Below the pieces are notes generated by a model. The model ran no database searches. It was given only the letters and a program-made list of their open reading frames with translations, and was not told the origin of the DNA. From Candidatus Cellulosilyticum pullistercoris (GTDB lineage Bacteria; Bacillota; Clostridia; Lachnospirales; Cellulosilyticaceae), in NCBI GenBank assembly GCA_018883705.1, contig JAHLFQ010000121.1:1-10771 (forward strand): DNA of 10,771 nt. The letters run 5' to 3'. Each line of letters opens with the position of its first letter. The stretch's first letter is position 1. The position numbers and the translations under genes were made by a program. Below are positions 1 through 5,239 of this stretch, one piece after another.

Positions 1-149
1 AGTATCCTGAAATCACTGAAATCATACAAGAATTAGGAGAGCATCTTACAAATGAGGTGATGATGGAACTGAATTATAAAGTAGATGAATTACAAGAATC
101 ACCTTCACAAGTCGCTAAAGAGTTTCTTAAGCATGAAGGATTGATTTAA
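1..149 (+). CDS. Glycine betaine/osmoprotectant ABC transporter substrate-binding protein, C-terminal end (partial)
   Basis: The open frame enters from the left edge (first full codon at 3) and ends with TAA at 147-149, giving 48 residues. The tail, with LTNEVMMELNYKVD followed by VAKEFLKHEGLI, matches the usual end of OpuAC/OpuCC/ProX-type binding domains, where a final lobe helix precedes an 'A-x-x-FL-x-x-x-G(L/I)' ending. Such proteins bind glycine betaine, choline or carnitine outside the membrane and deliver it to an ABC importer; in many Firmicutes the domain is fused to the permease. Whether this one is free or fused cannot be seen, and the ligand cannot be deduced from this fragment. 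A strong terminator follows 11 bp after the stop, so this is the last gene of its unit. Confidence 0.75.
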   Translation, partial: YPEITEIIQELGEHLTNEVMMELNYKVDELQESPSQVAKEFLKHEGLI

Positions 150-159
150 AGTTTTAGAA

Positions 160-208
160 AAAATCACTGGCTCATTATAGGATGCATGAGTCGGTGATTT
201 TATTTTTA
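160..208 (+). terminator. Rho-independent terminator of the ABC transporter gene
   Basis: A 16-bp stem (160-175 with 186-201) pairs throughout apart from two G-U wobbles, closes over a 10-nt loop (176-185) and runs into a T-rich tract (198-207). It lies just after the stop at 149. Confidence 0.9.
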
Positions 209-209
209 T

Positions 210-477
210 AGGATAGGACCATGCCACTTTTCTATCACATAATATTTTTTTTTGTTTTTATGAAACTTAAAGAGCCATTTTTATGTCTAATAAATAATCA
301 TACATGTCAGGAAAAACATACCAGATTAATAAAACGTTGATTAGGTATAATCTATGATTAGACATAATCTATGATTATACCTAATCTATGATAAAGAATA
401 AATTCTTTTATCACAGAATAAGTGCTTGCTTATCTAAGAATTTGTAGAATTTTCCAGATGATATTTAGTAAGTCTTG
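210..477. other. Long non-coding stretch with AT-rich DNA and dyad repeats
   Basis: About 270 bp between the upstream terminator and the likely promoter of the next gene. I see no start codon with a ribosome binding site and no credible ORF on either strand. It contains a T-rich run (about 243-259), the dyad array at 339-403, an 11-bp sequence at 281-291 that is the exact reverse complement of 357-367, and a bulged hairpin at 389-413 that lacks a T-run and so is not a terminator. Its length and structure suggest regulatory DNA rather than a lost gene. Confidence 0.6.
339..403. repeat. Tandem array of three 14-bp dyads (GATTA-N4-TAATC), 17-bp period, plus one degenerate copy
   Basis: Three units sit at 339-352, 356-369 and 373-386. 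Each has perfect 5-bp arms GATTA and TAATC around 4 variable bases (GGTA, GACA, TACC), and each is followed by the linker TAT, giving an exact 17-bp period. Units 1 and 3 are also exact reverse complements of each other over all 14 bp, so the array as a whole is an inverted repeat. A weaker fourth copy follows in phase at 390-403. The array ends about 75-100 bp upstream of the likely promoter for the gene at 609. It could be a set of operator sites for a dimeric regulator or a folded RNA/DNA element; no binding protein can be named. Confidence 0.7.
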
Positions 478-506
478 TTTAAAATACACGAAAAAGGTAG
501 TATACT
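478..506 (+). promoter_or_regulatory. Probable sigma-A promoter for the coiled-coil/deacetylase operon
   Basis: A good -10 hexamer TATACT is at 501-506, with a weak -35 (TTTAAA, 478-483) 17 bp upstream. An alternative, TTGTTT at 475-480, would need an over-long 20-bp spacer. Transcription from here would give a leader of about 95 nt before the ATG at 609. Confidence 0.4.
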
Positions 507-608
507 GGAAGAATGAGCTACATTTATTTTATCTAGAAAATGGGTACATAGGTAAACAAAGTGCGTATAGACATGTAGCAGAATTAGAGAGTTGATAGGG
601 AGGAACAG

Positions 609-926
609 ATGGGAAGAAGTACATTTAGCACTAGAAGAAGAAGGAAGAACTATTTATTTGAAGGATTAGTCGTGTTGACAATTGGAACTTTTATTACAAC
701 TACTGTATTAGTAGGTGTGTTTATTTATATTAATGGTAGTATCCACAAAAATGAAGCGGCTATTACGACTTTGTCAGATGAATTGACAATCTTACAAGAG
801 CAAGCTGAAGCAATCAAAAAGCAGGAAACTGAATATAAAAATCAATTGGATGCCATTCAAGGTGAGCTTTCTAAATATGAACCAGTAGTCATTCCAGATT
901 CAATGAAAGAAACTCAAAATAAATAA
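609..926 (+). CDS. Small membrane-anchored coiled-coil protein, unknown function
   Basis: Predicted 105 residues. The ATG is set by AGGGAGG at 597-603. The protein starts with a strongly basic cytoplasmic segment (RRRRK, residues 9-13), then one transmembrane helix (about 19-41), then a charged, heptad-like coiled coil (about 46-90) and a short tail. The positive-inside rule puts the C-terminus outside the cell. I do not recognise a named family; FtsL/DivIC-like septal proteins share this plan, but so do many unrelated proteins. The next gene starts 34 bp downstream with no terminator between, and its product has the same basic N-terminus, single membrane helix and coiled coil, so the two probably form an operon and may pair through their coils. 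That pairing is inference. Confidence 0.75.
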   Translation: MGRSTFSTRRRRKNYLFEGLVVLTIGTFITTTVLVGVFIYINGSIHKNEAAITTLSDELTILQEQAEAIKKQETEYKNQLDAIQGELSKYEPVVIPDSMKETQNK

Positions 927-960
927 GGTAAGATCATTAAGAAGTATAGAAGGTGAAATC

Positions 961-1887
961 ATGGGATATAGTAAGAGAAAATCAAAAGCAAAAAGAACTA
1001 TCTTATTTCTGGCGTTAGGAACTGTTTTTACAATGGGTACAGTAACATTAGGTATGAAAATACCAGGGAAAGTTACTAAATTAAATGAAGTTAAAGAGAC
1101 AATGGCCAAAGTGCAAGCATCAAAAGAGGAACAAGCTAAAATTTTAGAAAATTTAGGAGTTCAAGTAGAAACCTTAAATACACAACTAGAAACACTGAAA
1201 GCAGATTTAAATAAAGCAAAAGAAAAAAATCCAGAACTGGCAGCTACTATGGCAAATACAGAGACAAAGTATGCTTATCTAACCTTTGATGATGGTCCAA
1301 GTGATAATACGACTAAAATCTTAGACTTCTTAAAAGCAAACAATATTAAAGCTACCTTCTTTGTAATTGGTAAAGATAACATGGATGATATTTATAAACG
1401 TATTGTAGATGAAGGTCATACTTTGGCAATTCATTCTAATACACACGATTACAAAGGGATTTATCAAAGCGTAGATACTTTTATGGAGGATATTAATACA
1501 CTTGCTAATCACTTAGAGAAAGTAACAGGTGTAAGACCAACGATTATGCGCTTCCCTGGTGGTTCTAACAATACAGTAAGCCAACGTTACGGTGGTGAAG
1601 GCTTAATGGACCAAATTATTGAAACCATTAATGAAGCAGGCTACACATACTTTGATTGGAACGTGGATTCAATGGATGCTTCTGCTAGCCATCAAGATAA
1701 GAATGTGATTATTAATTCGGTATTAAATGGTGCGGCAAATAAAAAAGAAGCTATTATTTTAATGCATGATGCAGCAGCCAAAACAACAACAGTAGAGGCC
1801 CTGCCACAAATTGTTGAAGGACTTAGAAAAAAAGGATTTGTCTTTGATAAAATCACAAATGAAACACCTACTATTCAGTTTAAATAG
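961..1887 (+). CDS. Membrane-anchored polysaccharide (peptidoglycan) deacetylase, NodB family
   Basis: 308 residues. A basic start and a membrane helix (about 12-32) are followed by a coiled coil (about 40-90) and a carbohydrate esterase family 4 (NodB) domain from about 104 to the end. The family motifs are all visible: TFDDG (108-112, with D110 the likely base and D111 a metal ligand), HSNTH (158-162, metal ligands H158 and H162), RFPGG (197-201), DWNVDS (232-237) and LMHD (267-270, H269). These metal-dependent enzymes remove N-acetyl groups from amino sugars; in Firmicutes the anchored, extracytoplasmic members mostly act on peptidoglycan and give lysozyme resistance. The exact substrate is inferred. 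An AAGGTG site lies just before the ATG. The gene shares a transcript with the coiled-coil gene upstream and ends at a strong terminator. Confidence 0.9.
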   Translation: MGYSKRKSKAKRTILFLALGTVFTMGTVTLGMKIPGKVTKLNEVKETMAKVQASKEEQAKILENLGVQVETLNTQLETLKADLNKAKEKNPELAATMANTETKYAYLTFDDGPSDNTTKILDFLKANNIKATFFVIGKDNMDDIYKRIVDEGHTLAIHSNTHDYKGIYQSVDTFMEDINTLANHLEKVTGVRPTIMRFPGGSNNTVSQRYGGEGLMDQIIETINEAGYTYFDWNVDSMDASASHQDKNVIINSVLNGAANKKEAIILMHDAAAKTTTVEALPQIVEGLRKKGFVFDKITNETPTIQFK

Positions 1888-1900
1888 GAAAATAAGTTTA

Positions 1901-1934
1901 AAAAAGCAAATAGTACCTCTATTTGCTTTTTATT
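1901..1934 (+). terminator. Terminator of the deacetylase operon
   Basis: A perfect 13-bp stem (1901-1913 with 1919-1931) around a 5-nt loop; the right arm ends in five Ts. It begins 13 bp after the deacetylase stop. The A-rich left arm means it may also work on the other strand. Confidence 0.9.
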
Positions 1935-2033
1935 ATGCTCGTTATAAAAACTTTTAAATATAGCTGTATATTTTTGACCACATTTTCAAAAAATAAATCT
2001 GATAAGCATCAGTTTAGAAGAGGAGGAATCTGT

Positions 2034-2240
2034 GTGCAGGAATATAGATGTAGTAGTTGTGGGTATCGCAAAGTGGAAAGAGATATGATAGACGTTATGG
2101 GACAAGTGCCTATGTATCCAGGATTTGCTGCTGGATTTATGCCGAATTTCTCAAATTATATGGATTGGAAAGAAGATCCGGTATGTCCAAACTGTGGAAA
2201 AGCATCTAGTTGGAAGACAATTATAAATAATAACAATTAA
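2034..2240 (+). CDS. Small zinc-ribbon protein, unknown function (GTG start)
   Basis: 68 residues from a GTG at 2034. That start is chosen because a perfect AGGAGG lies at 2021-2026, 7 nt upstream; the frame stays open as far as 1923 but no upstream start has a ribosome binding site, and those codons overlap the terminator. Two cysteine pairs, C6-S-S-C9 and C51-P-N-C54, form a typical zinc ribbon. Between them lies a stretch rich in Met, Gly, Pro and Phe, and the end is a run of four Asn. Stand-alone ribbons like this may bind zinc, nucleic acid or a protein partner; nothing here tells which. No clear promoter is visible, only a TTGACC (1974-1979) without a well-spaced -10. Confidence 0.7.
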   Translation: MQEYRCSSCGYRKVERDMIDVMGQVPMYPGFAAGFMPNFSNYMDWKEDPVCPNCGKASSWKTIINNNN

Positions 2241-2253
2241 TCGCAAACTTTAT

Positions 2254-2282
2254 TAGAACTATAAATAAAAATGATATATAAT
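2254..2282 (+). promoter_or_regulatory. Possible promoter of the glycerophosphodiesterase gene
   Basis: A consensus -10 TATAAT is at 2277-2282. The -35 side is poor (TTAGAA at 2253-2258 with an 18-bp spacer). It lies about 50 bp before the start codon. Confidence 0.35.
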
Positions 2283-2332
2283 AAAGTCGAGGTAAATATT
2301 AATTTGTATCTACGATGAAAGGAGAGGGCGTA

Positions 2333-3061
2333 ATGAACAGAGTATTAAATATTGCTCATAGAGGATTTAGTGGTAGATATCCAGAAAATACAAATATCGC
2401 TTTCGCAAAAGCTTTAACAGAAGGGTACTGTGATGGTATTGAAGTAGACGTACACATGACTAAAGATAACAAAATTGTTATTATTCATGATAGTAAACTT
2501 GACCGTACAACAACAGGAACAGGATATATTAAAGACTATACATTAGAAGAACTTTTAGAATTTGATGCAGGCGTTAAATATGACGAAAAATATAAAGGTG
2601 AAAAAATTCTTTGTATTAAATCAGCACTTGAGCTTGTTAAAAAATATAATGTAAGACTTTTTATCGAAATCAAAGATAGTGATGAAAATTATGAAGCTAT
2701 TGAAGAAGAAGTTCTTGATCGTGTAAAATTAGTAGGTGCAGAAGATAAAGTGATTATATCTTCTTATAACGTAGAAACTTTAAAACGTATTAAAGAAATT
2801 GCACCATCTATTAAAACTGCTTTACTTAGCAAAGAAATGAGATGGGATATTCGTGATTATCGTTATGCAGATTCTCTTTCTTGTGACTATACACAATTAA
2901 CACAAGAAGCAGTAGATACAATTCACAGTATGGGTAGAAAAGTAACTGCTTGGGTTGTAGATGAAAAAGCTGATATGAAAAAAGTAAAAGAATTAGGTGT
3001 AGATGCAGTTATTACAAACTATCCAGATGAATTTAGTGATGTCATCAATGGTTTAGCTTAA
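2333..3061 (+). CDS. Glycerophosphodiester phosphodiesterase
   Basis: 242 residues. The ATG at 2333 is preferred over an in-frame ATG at 2315 because AAAGGAGAGG (2318-2327) lies between them at the right distance from the second. The TIM-barrel GDPD signature is complete: AHRG (8-11, with H9 and R10), PENT (17-20), IEVDV (36-40, metal ligands E37 and D39), H52 in the IIHD segment, and IEIK near residue 117. The enzyme hydrolyses glycerophosphodiesters, left after phospholipid deacylation, to glycerol-3-phosphate and an alcohol. There is no signal peptide or membrane segment, so it should be the cytosolic UgpQ-like type. The length is normal for that type. It appears to be a single-gene unit with its own -10 box and terminator. 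Confidence 0.93.
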   Translation: MNRVLNIAHRGFSGRYPENTNIAFAKALTEGYCDGIEVDVHMTKDNKIVIIHDSKLDRTTTGTGYIKDYTLEELLEFDAGVKYDEKYKGEKILCIKSALELVKKYNVRLFIEIKDSDENYEAIEEEVLDRVKLVGAEDKVIISSYNVETLKRIKEIAPSIKTALLSKEMRWDIRDYRYADSLSCDYTQLTQEAVDTIHSMGRKVTAWVVDEKADMKKVKELGVDAVITNYPDEFSDVINGLA

Positions 3062-3089
3062 ATAAAAGCAAATAGTAACTTATCCATAT

Positions 3090-3124
3090 AAAAATCCCGA
3101 AGGTCAGTACTTCGGGATTTTTTA
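3090..3124 (+). terminator. Terminator of the glycerophosphodiesterase gene
   Basis: A perfect 13-bp stem (3090-3102 with 3110-3122; core ATCCCGAAG/CTTCGGGAT) around a 7-nt loop, whose right arm runs into six Ts (3118-3123). Confidence 0.93.
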
Positions 3125-3408
3125 TATTGCTGTAGCAGCTAGAATCTTCTTGTTGTCAGTATTTAAGTCTGATTCATCATATCTTCAGATTAATCACATA
3201 GAATGAATGATGGACGAGGCTATTGATTTGGGCACTAGAGTGATTCTAGAAGAAAAAGAGAAGAGAGTAGCTAGCAAGTACAAGGAATAAGTAAAAAGAT
3301 TTTGGATATATATTAGAATAAGAACGGATTAACGACTATTTAGCGTATACAGAAGGAGGAATAGCTGATATAGTAATAATAGTTCTAGGATTTAAAGGTA
3401 GATTGATA
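3125..3408. other. Gene-free stretch, possibly with a decayed gene
   Basis: About 285 bp with no supported gene. The only suggestive content is a 27-codon frame at 3207-3290, charged and helix-like at its end (EEKEKRVASKYKE) and resembling the C-terminus of a protein, but with no ribosome binding site. There is also an isolated AGAAGGAGG at 3351-3359 with no start codon in range. Together these could be remains of a degraded gene; I cannot name it. Confidence 0.35.
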
Positions 3409-3414
3409 TATAAT
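3409..3414 (+). promoter_or_regulatory. Candidate -10 box for the DUF3881-like gene
   Basis: A consensus TATAAT 34 bp before the chosen start codon. No convincing -35 is seen at the right distance (best is TAGGAT at 3386-3391), so the call rests on the -10 and its position alone. Confidence 0.3.
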
Positions 3415-3442
3415 ATAGGAAATGATAGAGAGGGGGATGGGC

Positions 3443-4339
3443 ATGGAGTCTCCGATTACAGCAATAGGTTTTTCTGAGATAGATAAGAAGTATACGATTG
3501 AAGAACTCGTGGGAGAAATTTTAGAAAAACCAACTAAACAGCAAGTAAGTCGAAATAAAAATAAGGCTATTATAGCAGAATATATAAAAGAATTTGGTAA
3601 AGATACGTATGTAATGGTTCGAATTGTTGTGCGTCCAGAAGAAGGTCAGAAAAATGCTAAGGAAGAAACTAGCATTGAAGTGGAACAATGTGAACCTTAT
3701 TTAAATACACGCTATACGTTAAATGTAGAAGAGTTATCTGTTGAGGAAATAGATGATGAATATAATTATTATGCTATTTGTGAAGAAAAAGAAACAGGTA
3801 TCCAGTTCATTTTCTGGTTGCAAAATGTAATTGAATACACAGAGGCAGCAGCGCATAGGCAAGACTTTAATCAGATCAAAGTAGCAGCGTTAGCTATGGA
3901 AGGAACCATCGTCCTTCCAGTAGAACAAGATGAGGAAGATCTCACAGCTCAAAAAGAAGAAAAAGAAAAGATTAAAGTGATGCTTCAGAAAGCAAGAGAA
4001 GGCGATGAAGAAGCTAAAATGCAGCTTGAAGAAGAAGAAAAGGAAATGGACGACCTTCTTAAAGCACGTTTATATGAAGAAGACTTTTTAACGATTATGA
4101 GTGGCTACTTTATTCCAACGACTCTAGTAGATGCAACCTATGCCATTTTAGGTGAAATTACAAGTATTGATACAAGAAGAAATAGCAGAACAGGTGAAGA
4201 AATGTATCTCTTTACCTTAGATGTTAATGATATGCCACTTGAAGTGATGATTAATAAAAAACAACTTGTAGGCTATCCAACTATAGGCATGCGCTTTATG
4301 GGCACATGCTGGCTACAAGGGACCATTGTCATAGATTAA
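3443..4339 (+). CDS. DUF3881-like acidic protein, unknown function
   Basis: 298 residues from the ATG at 3443, chosen because GAGAGGGGG (3428-3436) sits 6 nt upstream; in-frame ATGs at 3422 and 3437 lie before or against that site. The opening 'AIGFSEI', the overall size and the arrangement recall DUF3881, a family of about 300 residues known mainly from Clostridia and with no assigned role. That is recognition from memory and moderately certain. The protein has an N-terminal domain (about 1-160), a highly acidic Glu/Lys-rich helical linker (about 161-210), and a C-terminal beta-rich domain (about 215-298) that could be an OB-like barrel. There is no signal peptide, membrane helix or catalytic motif that I can see. 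It is likely cytosolic and transcribed alone, with a terminator directly downstream. Confidence 0.7.
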   Translation: MESPITAIGFSEIDKKYTIEELVGEILEKPTKQQVSRNKNKAIIAEYIKEFGKDTYVMVRIVVRPEEGQKNAKEETSIEVEQCEPYLNTRYTLNVEELSVEEIDDEYNYYAICEEKETGIQFIFWLQNVIEYTEAAAHRQDFNQIKVAALAMEGTIVLPVEQDEEDLTAQKEEKEKIKVMLQKAREGDEEAKMQLEEEEKEMDDLLKARLYEEDFLTIMSGYFIPTTLVDATYAILGEITSIDTRRNSRTGEEMYLFTLDVNDMPLEVMINKKQLVGYPTIGMRFMGTCWLQGTIVID

Positions 4340-4354
4340 TAAGTAAAGTGTATT

Positions 4355-4401
4355 AAAAAAGGCCGTAGTCCGTATAAAATATGAGATTGCGGCTTTTTAT
4401 A
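4355..4401 (+). terminator. Terminator of the DUF3881-like gene
   Basis: The left arm (4355-4370, with one bulged G) pairs with 4384-4397; the core is GCC-GTAGTC against GATTGCGGC with two wobbles, over a 13-nt loop, ending in TTTTT. Confidence 0.85.
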
Positions 4402-4447
4402 TAGTCCCCATTCATAGGATAGATTGCATGGTAGGGGTAAATAATAC

Positions 4448-4479
4448 TTGACGAAAAGCCATTAAAATTGTAGTATAAT
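4448..4479 (+). promoter_or_regulatory. Promoter of the tRNA-Arg gene
   Basis: A -35 TTGACG (4448-4453) stands 17 bp from TAGTAT (4471-4476), which overlaps a consensus TATAAT at 4474-4479 (20-bp spacing). Either -10 would start transcription within or just before the inverted repeat at 4483-4508. Confidence 0.65.
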
Positions 4480-4482
4480 AAT

Positions 4483-4508
4483 TGAGATAAATATAAACAT
4501 TTATCTCA
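4483..4508. promoter_or_regulatory. Perfect 9-bp inverted repeat between the tRNA promoter and the tRNA
   Basis: TGAGATAAA (4483-4491) and TTTATCTCA (4500-4508) are exact reverse complements around an 8-nt AT-rich loop. The repeat begins 3 bp after the -10 and ends 7 bp before the mature tRNA. It could be a protein-binding site over the transcription start, or a hairpin in the leader that RNase P removes. Confidence 0.6.
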
Positions 4509-4515
4509 TATAAAT

Positions 4516-4589
4516 GTCGCTATAGCTCAGTTGGATAGAGCGACCGCCTCCTAAGCGGTAGGCCGGAGGTTCAAATCCTCTTAGCGACG
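4516..4589 (+). tRNA. tRNA-Arg (anticodon CCU)
   Basis: 74 nt with a full cloverleaf. The acceptor stem GTCGCTA/TAGCGAC has seven perfect pairs; the D arm is GCTC/GAGC with the AGTTGGATA loop; the anticodon stem is ACCGC/GCGGT with loop CTCCTAA, placing anticodon CCT at 4550-4552; the T arm is GGAGG-TTCAAAT-CCTCT with one G-U pair. The discriminator is G4589 and no CCA is encoded. It reads AGG codons. It is a lone tRNA gene with its own promoter and terminator. Confidence 0.97.
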
Positions 4590-4595
4590 TGAATC

Positions 4596-4643
4596 AAAAA
4601 CGCCAAAAAACTTTGTAAAATCAAGGTTTTTGGCGTTTTTTTG
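4596..4643. terminator. Bidirectional terminator between tRNA-Arg and the Rrf2 regulator gene
   Basis: A long stem joins the AACGCCAAAAA side (4596-4615) to the TTTTTGGCGTT side (4621-4641), with a small bulge/mismatch and a short loop. It has a T-run on the right and an A-run on the left, so it can stop the tRNA transcript and also the leftward Rrf2 transcript, whose stop codon is at 4682. Confidence 0.88.
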
Positions 4644-4681
4644 TGTCTAAAGCTAAAATAAGAAAAAATAAATAAAACAGA

Positions 4682-5122
4682 TTACTCATCTTTGACTAAT
4701 AGAGAAATCTTTTCCTGATAGCGTTCGATTACTTCTTGTAGCGTGATACTCTGCATTTCCATCTCTGCTCTATGCTGTACCTGATCAAAACAATCTCTTA
4801 GAGCAAGTTGGACATTAACCCCGATTCCACATTCTGGATTGGTATGTGTGTCCTGATGCAAAAGCGGCTTATTGCCTTCCATAGCTCGATAGACATCAAG
4901 TAAAGTAATTTGTTTTGGTGGGCGAGTTAGGGAAGGATTTGCCTGTCCTCTTGTACTTTGCAGCAGTCCGGCGGTTTTCAGTTTGGCCATCAGCTGGCGT
5001 ATATAAGCGGGATTTGTCTTGATACTGACTGAGATGTCTGTGCTGGATAATGGTTGATTATCACTCAGATAGATTAACACTAACGTATGAACGGCATCAC
5101 TAACTTTTGTAGAATATTTCAT
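4682..5122 (-). CDS. Rrf2-family transcriptional regulator, divergent from the NAD operon
   Basis: 146 residues, normal for Rrf2. The winged helix-turn-helix spans about 8-60, with the recognition region around TNPAYIRQLMAKLKTAGLL (36-54), followed by the wing (QSTRGQANPSLTRPP) and the typical 'ITLLDVYRAMEG' dimer helix. Only two cysteines follow the DNA-binding domain (C98 in NPECGIG and C111 in LRDCFD), not the three-Cys cluster of IscR/NsrR, so it is closer to the YwnA-like branch and probably does not hold a classic Fe-S cluster. ATTAGGAGAG precedes the start on its own strand. Its promoter overlaps that of the operon on the other side, and both are covered by a near-palindromic site, so autorepression and control of the Sir2/NAD operon are likely. 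The signal is unknown. Confidence 0.9.
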   Translation of the reverse strand: MKYSTKVSDAVHTLVLIYLSDNQPLSSTDISVSIKTNPAYIRQLMAKLKTAGLLQSTRGQANPSLTRPPKQITLLDVYRAMEGNKPLLHQDTHTNPECGIGVNVQLALRDCFDQVQHRAEMEMQSITLQEVIERYQEKISLLVKDE

Positions 5123-5158
5123 ATGACATTACTCTCCTAATTAAATTTAAAAACATAG

Positions 5159-5180
5159 TTGCAATTTATAAAATTACATG
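5159..5180. promoter_or_regulatory. Putative Rrf2 operator site 1
   Basis: A 22-bp element whose core TGCAATT...AATTACA is an imperfect palindrome (6 of 7 arm positions match). It covers the -35 and spacer of the rightward promoter and the -10 (5165-5170) of the leftward promoter, an ideal place to block both. It matches site 2 at 18 of 22 positions. Confidence 0.65.
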
Positions 5181-5187
5181 TTATACT
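5159..5187 (+). promoter_or_regulatory. Promoter of the Sir2/NAD salvage operon
   Basis: -35 TTGCAA (5159-5164), 17-bp spacer, -10 TATACT (5182-5187) preceded by TGT, which makes an extended -10. The start codon lies about 50 bp downstream. Confidence 0.7.
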
Positions 5188-5193
5188 GTGCAA
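5165..5193 (-). promoter_or_regulatory. Promoter of the Rrf2 regulator gene
   Basis: On the minus strand the -35 is TTGCAC (5193-5188) and the -10 is TATAAA (5170-5165), with a 17-bp spacer. It overlaps the operon promoter almost completely, so polymerase cannot occupy both at once. Confidence 0.65.
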
Positions 5194-5197
5194 TACG

Positions 5198-5219
5198 TTG
5201 TAATTATTAAAATAACATG
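5198..5219. promoter_or_regulatory. Putative Rrf2 operator site 2
   Basis: The second copy, in the same orientation, starting 39 bp after site 1. The core TGTAATT...AATAACA is again an imperfect palindrome (6 of 7). It lies just downstream of the rightward transcription start and upstream of the leftward -35. Confidence 0.6.
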
Positions 5220-5239
5220 CTTAAAGGAGAATGTCAAAT

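Noticed and set aside
339..403. Possible small CRISPR array
   Set aside because: The repeat is only 14 bp with a fixed TAT between units; there are no unique spacers of 30 bp or so, and no cas genes in the window.
389..413. Hairpin GATAAAGAAT / ATTCTTTTATC as a terminator
   Set aside because: The stem is pure AT-type with a bulge and has no T-run after it; there is also no gene just upstream to terminate.
1923..2033. Longer zinc-ribbon protein starting at a TTG at 1923
   Set aside because: That start lies inside the terminator hairpin and has no ribosome binding site; the GTG at 2034 has AGGAGG at ideal distance.
4682..5122. Fe-S cluster regulator of the IscR/NsrR type
   Set aside because: Only two cysteines (98 and 111) lie outside the DNA-binding domain and their spacing does not match the three-Cys cluster motif.
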